Assembly: GCF_030499575.1 (NCBI RefSeq)
Contig: NZ_JASTLC010000001.1
Span: forward strand, 1,922,001 to 1,986,000
Direction: 5' to 3'
Source of the DNA: Streptomyces sp. DG2A-72
GTDB taxonomy: Bacteria > Actinomycetota > Actinomycetes > Streptomycetales > Streptomycetaceae
Length of the DNA stretch: 64,000 nt
In this document: positions 1 through 7,724 of the stretch, one piece after another
Layout: every line of letters begins with the position of its first letter
Numbering within the stretch: the stretch's first letter is position 1
Notes under the pieces: model-generated
Databases searched by the model: none
What the model was told of the DNA's origin: nothing
What the model saw: only the letters and a program-made list of their open reading frames with translations
Made by a program: the position numbers and the translations under genes

Positions 1-136
1 CGCGCAGCCCGGCGCTGACGGGGCGCCGCGGGGATGGGCGCCGTGAGGTGGGTCGCGCAGCCCGGCGCTGACGGGGCGCCGCGGGGATGGGCGCCGTGAG
101 GTGGGTCGCGCAGCCCGGCGCTGACGGGGCGCCGCC
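1..136. repeat. 53-bp tandem repeat, about 2.6 copies
   Basis: Units begin at 1, 54 and 107; the first two are identical and the third diverges after about 30 bases. The array may continue beyond the window start. Its core (GGTCGCGCAG ... GACGGGGCGCC) resembles the dispersed GGTCGCGCAGTTCCCCGCG element found five times elsewhere in the window, so the array may be an amplified derivative (inference). It carries no convincing gene; open frames across it lack a ribosome site. Confidence 0.85.
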
Positions 137-171
137 TGCGCCCACCCGTGCCGCCCCAGGCGGCACGCATG

Positions 172-241
172 CCCGCAGCTTGGGCGGGACAGCAGCCCGC
201 AGCTGGGCGGGACGGCGGCCCTCAGCTGGGCGGGACGGCCG
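172..241. repeat. Imperfect 23-24-bp tandem repeat, three units
   Basis: Units at 172-195, 196-218 and 219-241 share the core CAGCTGGGCGGGAC. They lie just downstream of the soxR stop codon (soxR is on the minus strand). The rest of 1-266 holds no gene that can be supported. Confidence 0.75.
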
Positions 242-266
242 CCCGCAACCCGGTGGCCGTGCGTGG

Positions 267-740
267 TTACTCGGCCTTCCTGCCGTCTCGTTCCACCATC
301 AGGCGGGAGCCCGAGCGGCGTTCGCCGAAGACGTCGTCCGGGTTGGAGAGGACGCAGGTGTTGAGGGAGAGGCAGCCGCAGCCGATGCAGTCGGTCAAGT
401 GGTCGCGGAGGCGGTTGAGTTGCTTGATGCGTTCGTCGAGTTCGGAGCGCCAGGCCTCGGAGAGGTGGGCCCAGTCGTCCTTGGTGGGGGTGCGTTCCTC
501 GGGGAGTTCGGCCAGGGCCTCGCGGATGGTGGCCAGGGGGATGCCGACGCGTTGGGCGGCGCGGATGAAGGCGACTCGGCGGAGGGTGTCGCGGGTGTAG
601 CGGCGTTGGTTGCCGGAGGTTCGGCGACTGGTGATCAGGCCCTTGGACTCGTAGAAGTGCAGGGCGGAAACCGCGGCGCCGCTGCGGGCGGCGAGCTGAC
701 CGACTGTGAGCTCGTGGACCTTCTCGTGAATCTGGGGCAC
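267..740 (-). CDS. soxR: SoxR redox-sensing MerR-family activator
   Basis: MerR-type transcriptional regulator of about 157 residues. The N-terminal winged helix begins [14 protein letters not shown] and is followed by the dimerisation helix. Near the C-terminus is the [2Fe-2S] ligand set C118, C121, C123 and C129 in the SoxR spacing CxxCxC-x5-C, which distinguishes it from other MerR proteins. The GTG at 740 gives a product starting VPQIHEK, as I recall for other streptomycete SoxR proteins; an in-frame ATG at 758 is the alternative. In Streptomyces SoxR responds to redox-active compounds such as actinorhodin-type quinones (family knowledge). It is divergent from the maoC gene, with about 140 bp between them. 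Confidence 0.92.
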   Translation of the reverse strand: MPQIHEKVHELTVGQLAARSGAAVSALHFYESKGLITSRRTSGNQRRYTRDTLRRVAFIRAAQRVGIPLATIREALAELPEERTPTKDDWAHLSEAWRSELDERIKQLNRLRDHLTDCIGCGCLSLNTCVLSNPDDVFGERRSGSRLMVERDGRKAE

Positions 741-802
741 CCCTCGAAGGTTACCCATCGAAGACCTGCTGCGGCTCCGGCTGTCCGGAGAGCTCCTGTG
801 CG

Positions 803-831
803 TTGACAGGTGACCCGCCACCTACCATGCT
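803..831 (+). promoter_or_regulatory. Probable sigma-70-type promoter of the MaoC gene
   Basis: A perfect TTGACA at 803-808 is followed after 17 bases by CATGCT (826-831), a weak -10. It is placed 47-75 bases upstream of the ATG at 878. The palindromic operator at 830-845 overlaps its -10/start region, the expected place for a repressor. Confidence 0.5.
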
Positions 832-845
832 AAGCAGTTGCTTAG
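830..845. promoter_or_regulatory. Palindromic TetR-type operator CTAAGCAGTTGCTTAG
   Basis: Perfect 7+2+7 palindrome CTAAGCA-GT-TGCTTAG between soxR and maoC. A degenerate version (GTGAGCGAGCGCTTAG, 2038-2053) lies upstream of the TetR gene that ends convergently with maoC, suggesting that this TetR controls both maoC and itself. Confidence 0.7.
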
Positions 846-877
846 GCAGGTCACATTGCGACGCGAGAGGCCGGGAC

Positions 878-1339
878 ATGGCAGAGCCGAGGATCTTCAC
901 GTCCGCCGACGAACTGAAGGCGGCGGTGGGCGAGCAGCTGGGACACACCGACTGGCTGGAGATCGACCAGAAGCGGATCGACCTGTTCGCGGAGGCCACG
1001 GGTGATCACCAGTGGATCCACGTCGACCCGGAGAAGGCGGCGACCGGACCCTTCGGGACCACCATCGCCCACGGGTATCTCACGCTGTCGCTGCTTCCGC
1101 TCTTCGGACCCCAGCTGATCAAGGTCGAGGGCGTGAAGATGGGCGTCAACTACGGGACGAACAAGGTCCGTTTCCCCGCACCGGTGCCGGTCGGATCGCG
1201 GCTGCGCGCCACCGCCGCGATCAGCGGCGTCGACGAGGTGACCGGGGGCGTGCAGGTGACCGTCGCCTTCACCGTGGAGCGCGACGGCGGCGACAAACCG
1301 GTGTGCGTCGCCGAGTCGGTGTCCCGCTATTACCTCTGA
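878..1339 (+). CDS. MaoC-family (R)-specific enoyl-CoA hydratase
   Basis: About 153-residue single hot-dog protein of the MaoC dehydratase family, which hydrates trans-2-enoyl-CoA to (R)-3-hydroxyacyl-CoA. The hydratase-2 motif is seen around residues 30-60: FAEATGDHQWIHVD, then GPFGTTIAHGYLTLSLLP, with Asp and His in catalytic positions. The ATG at 878 was chosen over an upstream in-frame ATG at 803 because the family starts here and the operator at 830-845 would otherwise be inside the gene. It converges on the TetR gene 26 bp away. Confidence 0.9.
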   Translation: MAEPRIFTSADELKAAVGEQLGHTDWLEIDQKRIDLFAEATGDHQWIHVDPEKAATGPFGTTIAHGYLTLSLLPLFGPQLIKVEGVKMGVNYGTNKVRFPAPVPVGSRLRATAAISGVDEVTGGVQVTVAFTVERDGGDKPVCVAESVSRYYL

Positions 1340-1365
1340 GGGCAGGGCCTGTCCGGCAGACCGGA

Positions 1366-1989
1366 CTACTTCGCCCCCACCATCCGCAGCACGAGGTCGG
1401 CATAGAGCGCGCCGACCTCGTCCGGGGTCCACGGACCGTCGATGCTGAACCAGCGGGCGACGTCGACGCAGAGCGAGAGCACCGCGAGCGTGGTGCCCTT
1501 CACATCGAGGACGTCGAACTCGCCCGCGGCCACGCCGTCCTCGATGATCCCGCGCACCTCGGCGTCGCACTGACGGCGCAGCGCGACGATCTCCGCGCGG
1601 GCCTCGGGGCCGAGTGAGTCGAGTTCGTACTGCACGACCCGCGCGGTGGTGCGCCCCCCGGCGTGCCAGCGCACGAAGGAGCTCACGGCATCGGCGAGCC
1701 GCTCCGCCGGGCTGCCCTGGCGCTGCGCCGCCGTACGCAGGATGTCGAGTGCCTTCTCATGCCCGATCCGGCTGATGCGGTGAAGCAGCTCTTCCTTGGT
1801 CTTGTAGTGGATGTAGAGCGCGGCCGGGCTCATACCAGCGCGGCCCGCGATGTCACGGGTCGTGGTGGCGTGGTAGCCGCGCTCGGCGAAGGCCTCCACG
1901 GCGGCGATCAGCAGCCGCCGGGCCGCGTCCGGCGTGACCTCGCCCCACGCCTGCGGTTCGCCGCCGGCCGTCTCCTGCGCCGCACTCAT
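1366..1989 (-). CDS. TetR-family regulator, probable acyl-CoA-type repressor
   Basis: 207 residues. The N-terminal HTH spans roughly residues 25-65 (AFAERGYHATTTRDIAGRAG...ALYIHYKTKEELL). The C-terminal ligand domain is of the type seen in regulators of fatty-acid or steroid side-chain metabolism. A half-degenerate CTAAGC...-type palindrome at 2038-2053 lies about 50 bp upstream of the ATG, and a perfect copy lies in the maoC promoter, so autoregulation and maoC control are likely. The effector is unknown; an acyl-CoA is the natural guess from context. Confidence 0.85.
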   Translation of the reverse strand: MSAAQETAGGEPQAWGEVTPDAARRLLIAAVEAFAERGYHATTTRDIAGRAGMSPAALYIHYKTKEELLHRISRIGHEKALDILRTAAQRQGSPAERLADAVSSFVRWHAGGRTTARVVQYELDSLGPEARAEIVALRRQCDAEVRGIIEDGVAAGEFDVLDVKGTTLAVLSLCVDVARWFSIDGPWTPDEVGALYADLVLRMVGAK

Positions 1990-2037
1990 CGCTCGTTCGC
2001 CCCTCTCACTGACAAGGACAACACCATACCGCTCAAG

Positions 2038-2053
2038 GTGAGCGAGCGCTTAG
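2038..2053. promoter_or_regulatory. Degenerate TetR operator upstream of the TetR gene
   Basis: GTGAGCGAGCGCTTAG; its reverse complement matches the maoC operator (CTAAGCAGTTGCTTAG) at 11 of 16 positions. Position 49-64 bases upstream of the TetR ATG fits autoregulation. Confidence 0.55.
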
Positions 2054-2097
2054 TGTGCCCGATCAGCACCGCCCGAAGCTCAGAGCTGCTCGAACGC

Positions 2098-2343
2098 TCA
2101 GAGCTTCTCGAACGGGTGGTACGCGCGGTTCTCCGCCTCCTGCCGGTCCCTGATCACCTTGGCGAGGGTGAAGGCGGAGGTGACGAGGTACAGGACGGCG
2201 ATCCCCAGGAACGCCCGCACCCAGACATCGGCCTCCAGCTTGAAGATGCCGATCGCCGTGGCGGCCATGGCGACGACGAAGGAGGCGACCGCCTGCCCGT
2301 AGAAGGCGGCCGTGTTCTGCTGCTTGCCCGCTGTGTCACTCAT
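2098..2343 (-). CDS. YiaA/YiaB-type small inner membrane protein
   Basis: 81 residues with two hydrophobic helices: FYGQAVASFVVAMAATAIGIF (about 12-32) and WVRAFLGIAVLYLVTSAFTLA (about 38-58). It ends in a charged tail. The arrangement matches the yiaA/B two-helix domain, whose function is unknown. The ATG at 2343 gives the family-length product; an upstream in-frame start at 2379 would add 12 unlikely residues. It is in the same direction as, and 75 bp downstream of, the acyl-CoA dehydrogenase stop. Confidence 0.8.
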   Translation of the reverse strand: MSDTAGKQQNTAAFYGQAVASFVVAMAATAIGIFKLEADVWVRAFLGIAVLYLVTSAFTLAKVIRDRQEAENRAYHPFEKL

Positions 2344-2395
2344 GGGGACAAGGGTCGACAGATGTGGGGGGCGCCACATCCGCCGAAGTACTCAG

Positions 2396-2426
2396 TCAGG
2401 TACCTAGAAAGCAGGTACCTAGAAGG
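2396..2426. repeat. Short direct repeat at the end of the acyl-CoA dehydrogenase gene
   Basis: The 13-mer CAGGTACCTAGAA occurs twice in a row. The second copy contains the stop codon of the dehydrogenase gene, so the duplication lies at and just after its 3' end. Confidence 0.7.
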
Positions 2427-3570
2427 CCGAGACGCCCGTCAACGCCCGCCCGATCACCAGCTTCTGGATCTGGCTGGTGCCCTCGTAGAGGGTCATCACG
2501 CGGGCGTCGCGCAGCAGCTTGCCCGCCGGGTACTCGTCGATGTAGCCGTAGCCGCCGAAGACCTGGAGGGCGTTGTTGGCGGCGCGGACGGCGGCCTCCG
2601 AGGCGAACAGCTTGGCCTTGGAGGACTCGGTGGCGAAGGGCAGGCCGCGGTCGACGAGGTCGGCGACGCGCCAGGTCAGCAGTCGGGCGGCGTCGACGTC
2701 GACTGCTATGTCACATATCAGCTCCTGTACGAGCTGATGGTGGGCGATGGTCCTGCCGAACTGCTCACGCTCGGTCGCGTACGTCACCGCCGCGTCCAGC
2801 GCGGCCTGCGCTATGCCGACGCAGCCCGCCGCCACCGACATCCGCCCCTTGGCCAGCGCCGACATGGCGACCGAGAAGCCCTTGCCCTCGGGCGCGAGCA
2901 TCGCGGAGGCGGGGACGCGGACGTCCTCGAGGACGAGTTCGGCGGTGGCCTGGCCGCGCAGGCCGAGCTTGCCGTGGATGGCGCGGCGGGAGAGGCCGGG
3001 CGTGGCGGTCGGCACGAGGAACGCGGAGACGCCCTTGCGGCCGGGCGAGTCCGTGGAGCGGGCGAAGAGCAGGACCACGTCGGCCCACGTGCCGTTCGTG
3101 ATGAACATCTTGGTGCCGTTGATGACGTAGTCCTCGCCGTCCCGGACGGCGCGTGTGGCGAGGTTGCCCGCGTCGGAGCCGGTGCCCGGCTCGGTGAGGC
3201 CGAAGCAGCCGACGTACGCGCCGGAGGTCAGTCCCGGCAGCCAGCGGCGCTTCTGCTCCTCGCTCCCCCAGGCGGCGATGGTCTTGGCGACCAGGCCGAG
3301 CGAGACCGACACGATGCCGCGCACGGACGAGTCGCCGCGGCCGAGTTCCTCCGTCACCAGGCAGTACGCGAGATGGTCGCCGCCGCTGCCGCCGTACTCC
3401 TCGTCGATCGTCAGCCCCAAGAAGCCGACCGCGGCGAGCTTCTTCACGATCGCCCGGTCGACGTCCTCCGCACGGTCCCAGGCGACGACGTTCGGGGCGA
3501 TCTCGCGGTCCACGAAGTCCCGGGCGAGCTGCCGTACGGCGGTCTGCTCCTCGCTGAGCTCCAGGTTCAT
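2419..3570 (-). CDS. Acyl-CoA dehydrogenase
   Basis: 383 residues, normal family length, FAD-dependent alpha,beta-dehydrogenation of acyl-CoA. The three-domain order is intact: N-terminal helical domain, middle beta domain with GCFGLTEPGTGSDAGN and KMFITNG (FAD/substrate contacts), and C-terminal helical domain with ATEREQFGR and QVFGGYGYIDEYP. The catalytic base is the Glu in LYEGTSQIQ near residue 366. It is divergent from a TetR gene, and a near-perfect 19-bp operator (3616-3634) lies in the shared intergenic region, so it is probably repressed by that TetR together with the aldehyde dehydrogenase operon 6 kb away. Confidence 0.95.
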   Translation of the reverse strand: MNLELSEEQTAVRQLARDFVDREIAPNVVAWDRAEDVDRAIVKKLAAVGFLGLTIDEEYGGSGGDHLAYCLVTEELGRGDSSVRGIVSVSLGLVAKTIAAWGSEEQKRRWLPGLTSGAYVGCFGLTEPGTGSDAGNLATRAVRDGEDYVINGTKMFITNGTWADVVLLFARSTDSPGRKGVSAFLVPTATPGLSRRAIHGKLGLRGQATAELVLEDVRVPASAMLAPEGKGFSVAMSALAKGRMSVAAGCVGIAQAALDAAVTYATEREQFGRTIAHHQLVQELICDIAVDVDAARLLTWRVADLVDRGLPFATESSKAKLFASEAAVRAANNALQVFGGYGYIDEYPAGKLLRDARVMTLYEGTSQIQKLVIGRALTGVSAF

Positions 3571-3615
3571 GCCGAAGTCACCCCTAAGTCAGCTCTACTT
3601 GAAGGCCGTACATTT

Positions 3616-3634
3616 AAATTAGCACTGCTAGTTT
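3616..3634. promoter_or_regulatory. TetR operator AAATTAGCACTGCTAGTTT
   Basis: 9+1+9 inverted repeat with 8 of 9 arm positions paired, centred between the divergent acyl-CoA dehydrogenase and TetR genes. A close copy (15 of 19 identical, followed by the same TCGCTCGC flank) occurs at 10247-10265 in front of the aldehyde dehydrogenase gene. Confidence 0.75.
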
Positions 3635-3661
3635 CTCGCTCGCAGCCCTACTATGTGCGCC

Positions 3662-4318
3662 ATGGCCCGACCGCGCAAGCCCCTCCTCAGCACCGACCGG
3701 ATCGTCGACACCGCACGGGCGCTCGTGGACGCGGAGGGTCTTGCGGCGGTCTCGACCCGCCGGCTCGCCGCCGAGCTGGGCGTGAGCGGGCCCTCGCTCT
3801 ACAACCACTTCCGGACGAAGGACGAGATCCTGGAGGCGGTCGCCGACTCGGTGAGCACCCAGGTCGATCTGTCGATGTTCGAGGACGGCCGGGACTGGCG
3901 GACCGCGCTGCACGACTGGGCCGTCTCCTACCGGGCCGCACTGCGCGACCACCCGAACATCGTCCCGGTGCTGGCCCAGGGCCCCGGCCGCCGTCCCGCC
4001 GGACTGCGCCTCGCCGACGCCGTCTACGGCGCGATGGTCGAGGCCGGCTGGCCTCCCGCGCAGGCCACCTCGATCGGCGCACTGATGCGGTACTTCATCA
4101 TGGGCTCCGCGCTCGGCTCGTTCGCCGGGGGCTTCGTGGACGACGCGAGCGCGTACGACCCCGCCGACTACCCCCACCTCGGGCAGGCGCACCTCCTCGC
4201 CGAGCAGCAGGAGAAGATCGACGAACGGGCCTTCGAGACGGGACTGACCGCGCTGCTGGACGGGCTGATGCAGCAATACGAACAGGTCAAGCGGAGCGCT
4301 CCGCGGGAAGTGCCGTGA
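3662..4318 (+). CDS. TetR-family regulator of the ACAD/aldehyde dehydrogenase genes
   Basis: 218 residues. The N-terminal HTH reads ALVDAEGLAAVSTRRLAAELGVSGPSLYNHFRTKDEIL (about residues 15-52), and the C-terminal domain is of the TetR_C type. The start MARPRK at 3662 is preferred over an in-frame ATG nine bases upstream. It is divergent from the acyl-CoA dehydrogenase gene; the operator at 3616-3634 lies about 28 bp upstream of the ATG. A matching operator at 10247-10265 makes the ALDH-ADH pair a probable second target. The ligand is not known. Confidence 0.85.
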   Translation: MARPRKPLLSTDRIVDTARALVDAEGLAAVSTRRLAAELGVSGPSLYNHFRTKDEILEAVADSVSTQVDLSMFEDGRDWRTALHDWAVSYRAALRDHPNIVPVLAQGPGRRPAGLRLADAVYGAMVEAGWPPAQATSIGALMRYFIMGSALGSFAGGFVDDASAYDPADYPHLGQAHLLAEQQEKIDERAFETGLTALLDGLMQQYEQVKRSAPREVP

Positions 4319-4347
4319 TGGGTCGTCGTTGGCCTGCGGGGCCGTCG

Positions 4348-4385
4348 TGGCTGGTCGCGCAGTTCCCCGCGCCCCTTAGGGCGCT
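4348..4385 (+). repeat. Dispersed intergenic repeat, copy 1
   Basis: TGGCTGGTCGCGCAGTTCCC followed by CGCGCCCC-TTA-GGGCGCT. The 3' half folds into a short GC hairpin and lies 30 bp after the TetR stop, so it may work as a terminator. Other copies: 5211-5252, 22332-22397, 30868-30907 and 35662-35704. Confidence 0.8.
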
Positions 4386-4446
4386 GCCGAACCGCACATC
4401 AACATTTCGGTGTCCGCCGAAGTGTCCGTGGCCCATCCTGGAACGC

Positions 4447-5157
4447 ATGACCGCCAAGGACGCCCGCGCCCCCGAGCTGGCCCGGCTCGCCGGGCTCGTC
4501 GCCGACGAGACGCGGGCCGTGTGTCTGCTCGCGCTGCTCGACGGGCGGGCGTGGACCGCCGGGGAGCTGGCCCGGCACGCGGGTGTCGCCGCGTCGACGC
4601 TGAGCGAGCACCTGGGCAGGCTCGTCGCGGGCGGACTGCTCGCGGAGGAGCGGCAGGGGCGCCATCGGTACGTCCGTCTCGCCGATCCGCAGGTCGCGCA
4701 GCTGCTGGAGGACCTGGCCGGACAGGTCGCCCCGGAAGCGGCAGCGCGCCCGCGCACCCTCCGGGAATCGAACGCCGGGTCCGCGATGGCCCGCGGCCGC
4801 ACCTGCTACGACCACCTCGCCGGGCGGCTCGGCATCACGCTCACCGACGCACTGACCGAGCGCGGACTGCTGAGCCAGGACACCGGCTTCGCGCTCACGG
4901 AGGCGGGGCTGCGCTGGTTCGACTCCGTCGGCATCGGGCTCGACCGCGAGGGACGGCGTCCGCTGGCCCGGGGGTGCCTCGACTGGACCGAGCGCCGCTC
5001 GCATCTCGCGGGCGTCGCGGGCGCGGCGCTGTGCCGGCATGTCCTGGACGCGGGCTGGTGTGTGCGGATCGGATCCGAGCGGGCCGTGAAAGTGACTCCG
5101 TCGGGTGAGCGGGCGCTGGGGGAACTGCTCGGTATCTCGGCGGGGGCGTTGCGGTGA
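4447..5157 (+). CDS. ArsR-family winged-helix regulator
   Basis: 236 residues. The N-terminal winged helix is clear (ETRAVCLLALLDGRAWTAGELARHAGVAASTLSEHLGRLVAGGLLAEERQGRHRYVRL, about 20-78 in pieces). The longer C-terminal part (about 85-236) has cysteines in CYDHLAGRLG and CLDWTERR plus a His-rich spot, as in two-domain ArsR proteins. The recognition helix is AASTLSEHLGRL. The effector cannot be told. The ATG at 4447 is the first sensible start; the frame is open far upstream only because of GC bias. It stands alone between two copies of the dispersed repeat. Confidence 0.8.
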   Translation: MTAKDARAPELARLAGLVADETRAVCLLALLDGRAWTAGELARHAGVAASTLSEHLGRLVAGGLLAEERQGRHRYVRLADPQVAQLLEDLAGQVAPEAAARPRTLRESNAGSAMARGRTCYDHLAGRLGITLTDALTERGLLSQDTGFALTEAGLRWFDSVGIGLDREGRRPLARGCLDWTERRSHLAGVAGAALCRHVLDAGWCVRIGSERAVKVTPSGERALGELLGISAGALR

Positions 5158-5210
5158 GCTGGGCGGCTATGGGGGTGGGAGCTTTCGTCGTCTGCCGGGT
5201 GCGGGCTTGT

Positions 5211-5252
5211 GGGGGCTGGTCGCGCAGTTCCCCGCGCCCCTTTCGGGGCGCT
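5211..5252 (+). repeat. Dispersed intergenic repeat, copy 2
   Basis: GGGGGCTGGTCGCGCAGTTC continuing to CGCGCCCC-TTTC-GGGGCGCT, a 7-bp GC hairpin. It is located 54 bp downstream of the ArsR-type gene. Confidence 0.85.
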
Positions 5253-5344
5253 GCAGTGCCCCGTGCGAATCCCCTGACGTGCCGATCTCACCGTCCGAAA
5301 TACGCGAGCCTCACCCATCCTCCTCCCCTAGCCTCTGGAGCATG

Positions 5345-6286
5345 ATGAACGCCTCCCCCGCCCGCCGCACCGACCTGCTCGCCGCCGGTGCCGCCACCGT
5401 CACCGTGGTGCTGTGGGCCTCCGCCTTCGTGTCCATCCGCAGCGCGGGTGAGGAGTACTCGCCGGGTGCGTTGGCGCTCGGGCGGCTGCTGGCGGGAGCT
5501 CTCACGTTGGGGATCTTCTGTCTCGTACGGCGGGAAGGGTGGCCGCCGCGGGCGGCGTGGCCCGGGATCGCGATATCGGGGCTGTTGTGGTTCGGCTTTT
5601 ACATGGTCGCCCTCAACTGGGGCGAGCAGCAGGTGGATGCGGGGACGGCCGCCCTGGTCGTGAACATCGGGCCGGTCCTGGTCGCGCTGCTCGCCGCGCG
5701 GCTGCTCGGTGACGCGATGCCGCCGCGGCTGCTGGCGGGCATGGCGGTGTCGTTCGCGGGTGCGGTGGCCGTGGGGCTGTCGATGTCGAGCGGGGGCGGG
5801 TCGTCGGTGCTCGGGGTGGTGCTGTGTCTGCTGGCCGCCGTCGGCTACGCGGGCGGGGTCGTGGCGCAGAAGCCCGCGCTCGGCCATGCCAGTGCGCTCC
5901 AGGTGACGACGTTCGGGTGTCTGGTCGGGGCGGTGGCCTGTCTGCCGTTCGCCGGGCAGTTGGTGTCGGACGCGGCGGACGCCCCGCTGTCGGCGACGCT
6001 CAACATGGTCTATCTCGGCGTGTTCCCGACCGCGCTGGCCTTCACGACGTGGGCCTACGCCCTGTCCCGTACGACGGCCAGCCGGATGGGCGCCACCACC
6101 TACGCCGTCCCCGCACTCGTCGTCCTGATGTCGTGGCTGGCGCTCGGCGAGGTGCCGAAGCTGCTCACGCTCGCGGGCGGGGCGCTGTGCCTGGCCGGGG
6201 TGGCGGTGTCGCGGTCGCGCGGACGGGCCACGGCGCCGGAGGTGGTGTCGGCACCGCAGCCCGAGCGGGCCTCGGAATCAGCGTGA
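5345..6286 (+). CDS. EamA/DMT-family membrane transporter
   Basis: 313 residues with ten predicted membrane helices in two EamA repeats (roughly 10-140 and 155-290), the drug/metabolite exporter architecture. Recognisable pieces are VVLWASAFVSIR in helix 1, ALNWGEQQVDAGTAALVVNIGPVLVALLAA, and the second-repeat GATTYAVPALVVLMSWLALGE. The ATG at 5345 is four bases after GGAG; the ATG at 5342 overlaps that site too closely. The substrate cannot be predicted. Its last nine bases overlap the end of the convergent MFS gene. Confidence 0.88.
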   Translation: MNASPARRTDLLAAGAATVTVVLWASAFVSIRSAGEEYSPGALALGRLLAGALTLGIFCLVRREGWPPRAAWPGIAISGLLWFGFYMVALNWGEQQVDAGTAALVVNIGPVLVALLAARLLGDAMPPRLLAGMAVSFAGAVAVGLSMSSGGGSSVLGVVLCLLAAVGYAGGVVAQKPALGHASALQVTTFGCLVGAVACLPFAGQLVSDAADAPLSATLNMVYLGVFPTALAFTTWAYALSRTTASRMGATTYAVPALVVLMSWLALGEVPKLLTLAGGALCLAGVAVSRSRGRATAPEVVSAPQPERASESA

Positions 6287-7600
6287 ACGTGCCCTGTCCG
6301 CAAGGACCTTGATGGACAGCAGGGCGATGACGGAGAGCCCGATGATGTAGGCCGACACCGCCATTGACGTGCCCGTGGCCTCCAGGAGCAGCACCATCAC
6401 GAAGGGCGCGAGTCCGCCGCCGCACACTGCCGCGATCTGGTAGCCGAGAGAGGCGCCGGTGTAGCGCATCTCGGGCGTGAACAGCTCGGCGAACAGGGCG
6501 GCCTGGGGGCCGTACATGATGCTGAGGAAGCAGCTGGCGACGAACGTGCCGACGGCCAGCCACAGCAGCGAACCCGTGTCGATCAGCAGGAACAGCGGTA
6601 CGGCCCACAGCGCGATGCCGGCCGCGCCGAACGCGTAGACCCGGATGCGGCCGACCCGGTCGGACAGGGCGGCGGACGCGGGGATGAGGATCAGCTGGGT
6701 GAGGCTGACGCAGAGGGAGACGGTGAGGACCGCGCCGCGTTTCATGTCGAGTTCGCGGGTCGTGTAGTCGAGGACGCCGGTGATGAGGATGTAGAAGGTC
6801 GCGGTGTTCACGGCGAAGGAGCCGCCGGCGAGGAGGACCGTGCCGAGGTGGTTGCGGAGGATCGTGCGCAGCGGGGAGTTCCGCTCCGCCTTCTCCTGCT
6901 CGCTCAGCTCCCGTTCTGCCGCACGGAATTCCGGGGTCTCCTCGACGCGCGTGTGGATGTACCAGGCGAGCGCGAGCACGAACAGGCCGATCAGGAACGG
7001 GATACGCCAGCCCCAGGCCGCGAACGCCGACTCGGAGGTGAACGCCCCGGCCAGCAGGAAGACGGTGTTGGCGGTCACCACGCCGATGGGTACGCCGAGT
7101 TGGACGACGCTGCCGTACACACCGCGCTTGCCCTCGGGGGCGTACTCGGTGGCCAGCAGCATCGCACCGCCCCACTGCGCGCCGACGGCGACGCCCTGTG
7201 CGACGCGGAGGAGGACCAGGAGGATCGGGGCGGCGACGCCGATCGTCTCGTACGTCGGGAGCAGGCCGATGCCGGTGGTGGCGACGCCCATCAGCGTGAG
7301 CGCGAGGACCAGCATGGGCTTGCGGCCTCGCTTGTCACCGAGCTGGCCCGCGACGATGCCGCCGAGGGGACGGGCGAGGAAGCCGACCGCGAAGGTGGCG
7401 AAGGAGGCGAGTACGCCGGCGGTGGAGCTGCCGGCGGGGAAGTACAGGTCGCCGAGGACGAGGGCGGCGGCGATGCCGAAGACGAAGTAGTCGTACCACT
7501 CGACGGCCGAGGCGAGGGCTGCCGCGGTGGCGACGCGGCGGCGATTGGCTGTGGGGAGGGCGGCCGTGGGGAGAGGCTGAGCGGAGGGGGCCATGTCCAT
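6278..7600 (-). CDS. MFS metabolite:H+ symporter (MHS family)
   Basis: 440 residues, 12 predicted helices. The metabolite:H+ symporter signature is seen in ASAVEWYDYFVFGIAAALVLG (helix 1) and GDKRGRKPMLVLAL in loop 2-3, and the second half has the repeat DRVGRIRVY. Relatives include the ShiA/KgtP/ProP-type uptake carriers for shikimate, dicarboxylates and osmolytes; the substrate here is not determined. Upstream at 7649-7658 is a small ACCG-GA-CGGT palindrome of TetR-operator appearance. Confidence 0.9.
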   Translation of the reverse strand: MDMAPSAQPLPTAALPTANRRRVATAAALASAVEWYDYFVFGIAAALVLGDLYFPAGSSTAGVLASFATFAVGFLARPLGGIVAGQLGDKRGRKPMLVLALTLMGVATTGIGLLPTYETIGVAAPILLVLLRVAQGVAVGAQWGGAMLLATEYAPEGKRGVYGSVVQLGVPIGVVTANTVFLLAGAFTSESAFAAWGWRIPFLIGLFVLALAWYIHTRVEETPEFRAAERELSEQEKAERNSPLRTILRNHLGTVLLAGGSFAVNTATFYILITGVLDYTTRELDMKRGAVLTVSLCVSLTQLILIPASAALSDRVGRIRVYAFGAAGIALWAVPLFLLIDTGSLLWLAVGTFVASCFLSIMYGPQAALFAELFTPEMRYTGASLGYQIAAVCGGGLAPFVMVLLLEATGTSMAVSAYIIGLSVIALLSIKVLADRARSR

Positions 7601-7645
7601 GCGTGCACACTCCGGTGGGTGCTGGGGACGTTGGCGGCGAACGTA

Positions 7646-7660
7646 CTGACCGGACGGTAT
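7646..7660. promoter_or_regulatory. Possible TetR-type operator upstream of the MFS gene
   Basis: Core ACCGGACGGT (ACCG-GA-CGGT), about 50 bp before the MFS start. It is short and imperfect beyond the core, so this is only a candidate. Confidence 0.3.
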
Positions 7661-7724
7661 GGCGTCAACGGTTGTGCGCGAAGGTTGCCCGGAGCACCCA
7701 GGGGGCTCCGGGCTCCCGTCTGCC

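Noticed and set aside
1..136. CRISPR-like array
   Set aside because: The repeats are contiguous 53-mers without unique spacers and no cas genes are present.
1663..4446. Very long plus-strand open frame leading into the ArsR-type gene
   Set aside because: It crosses the antisense of clear TetR and acyl-CoA dehydrogenase genes; only the part from 4447 resembles a protein family. Long open shadows are expected at this GC content.
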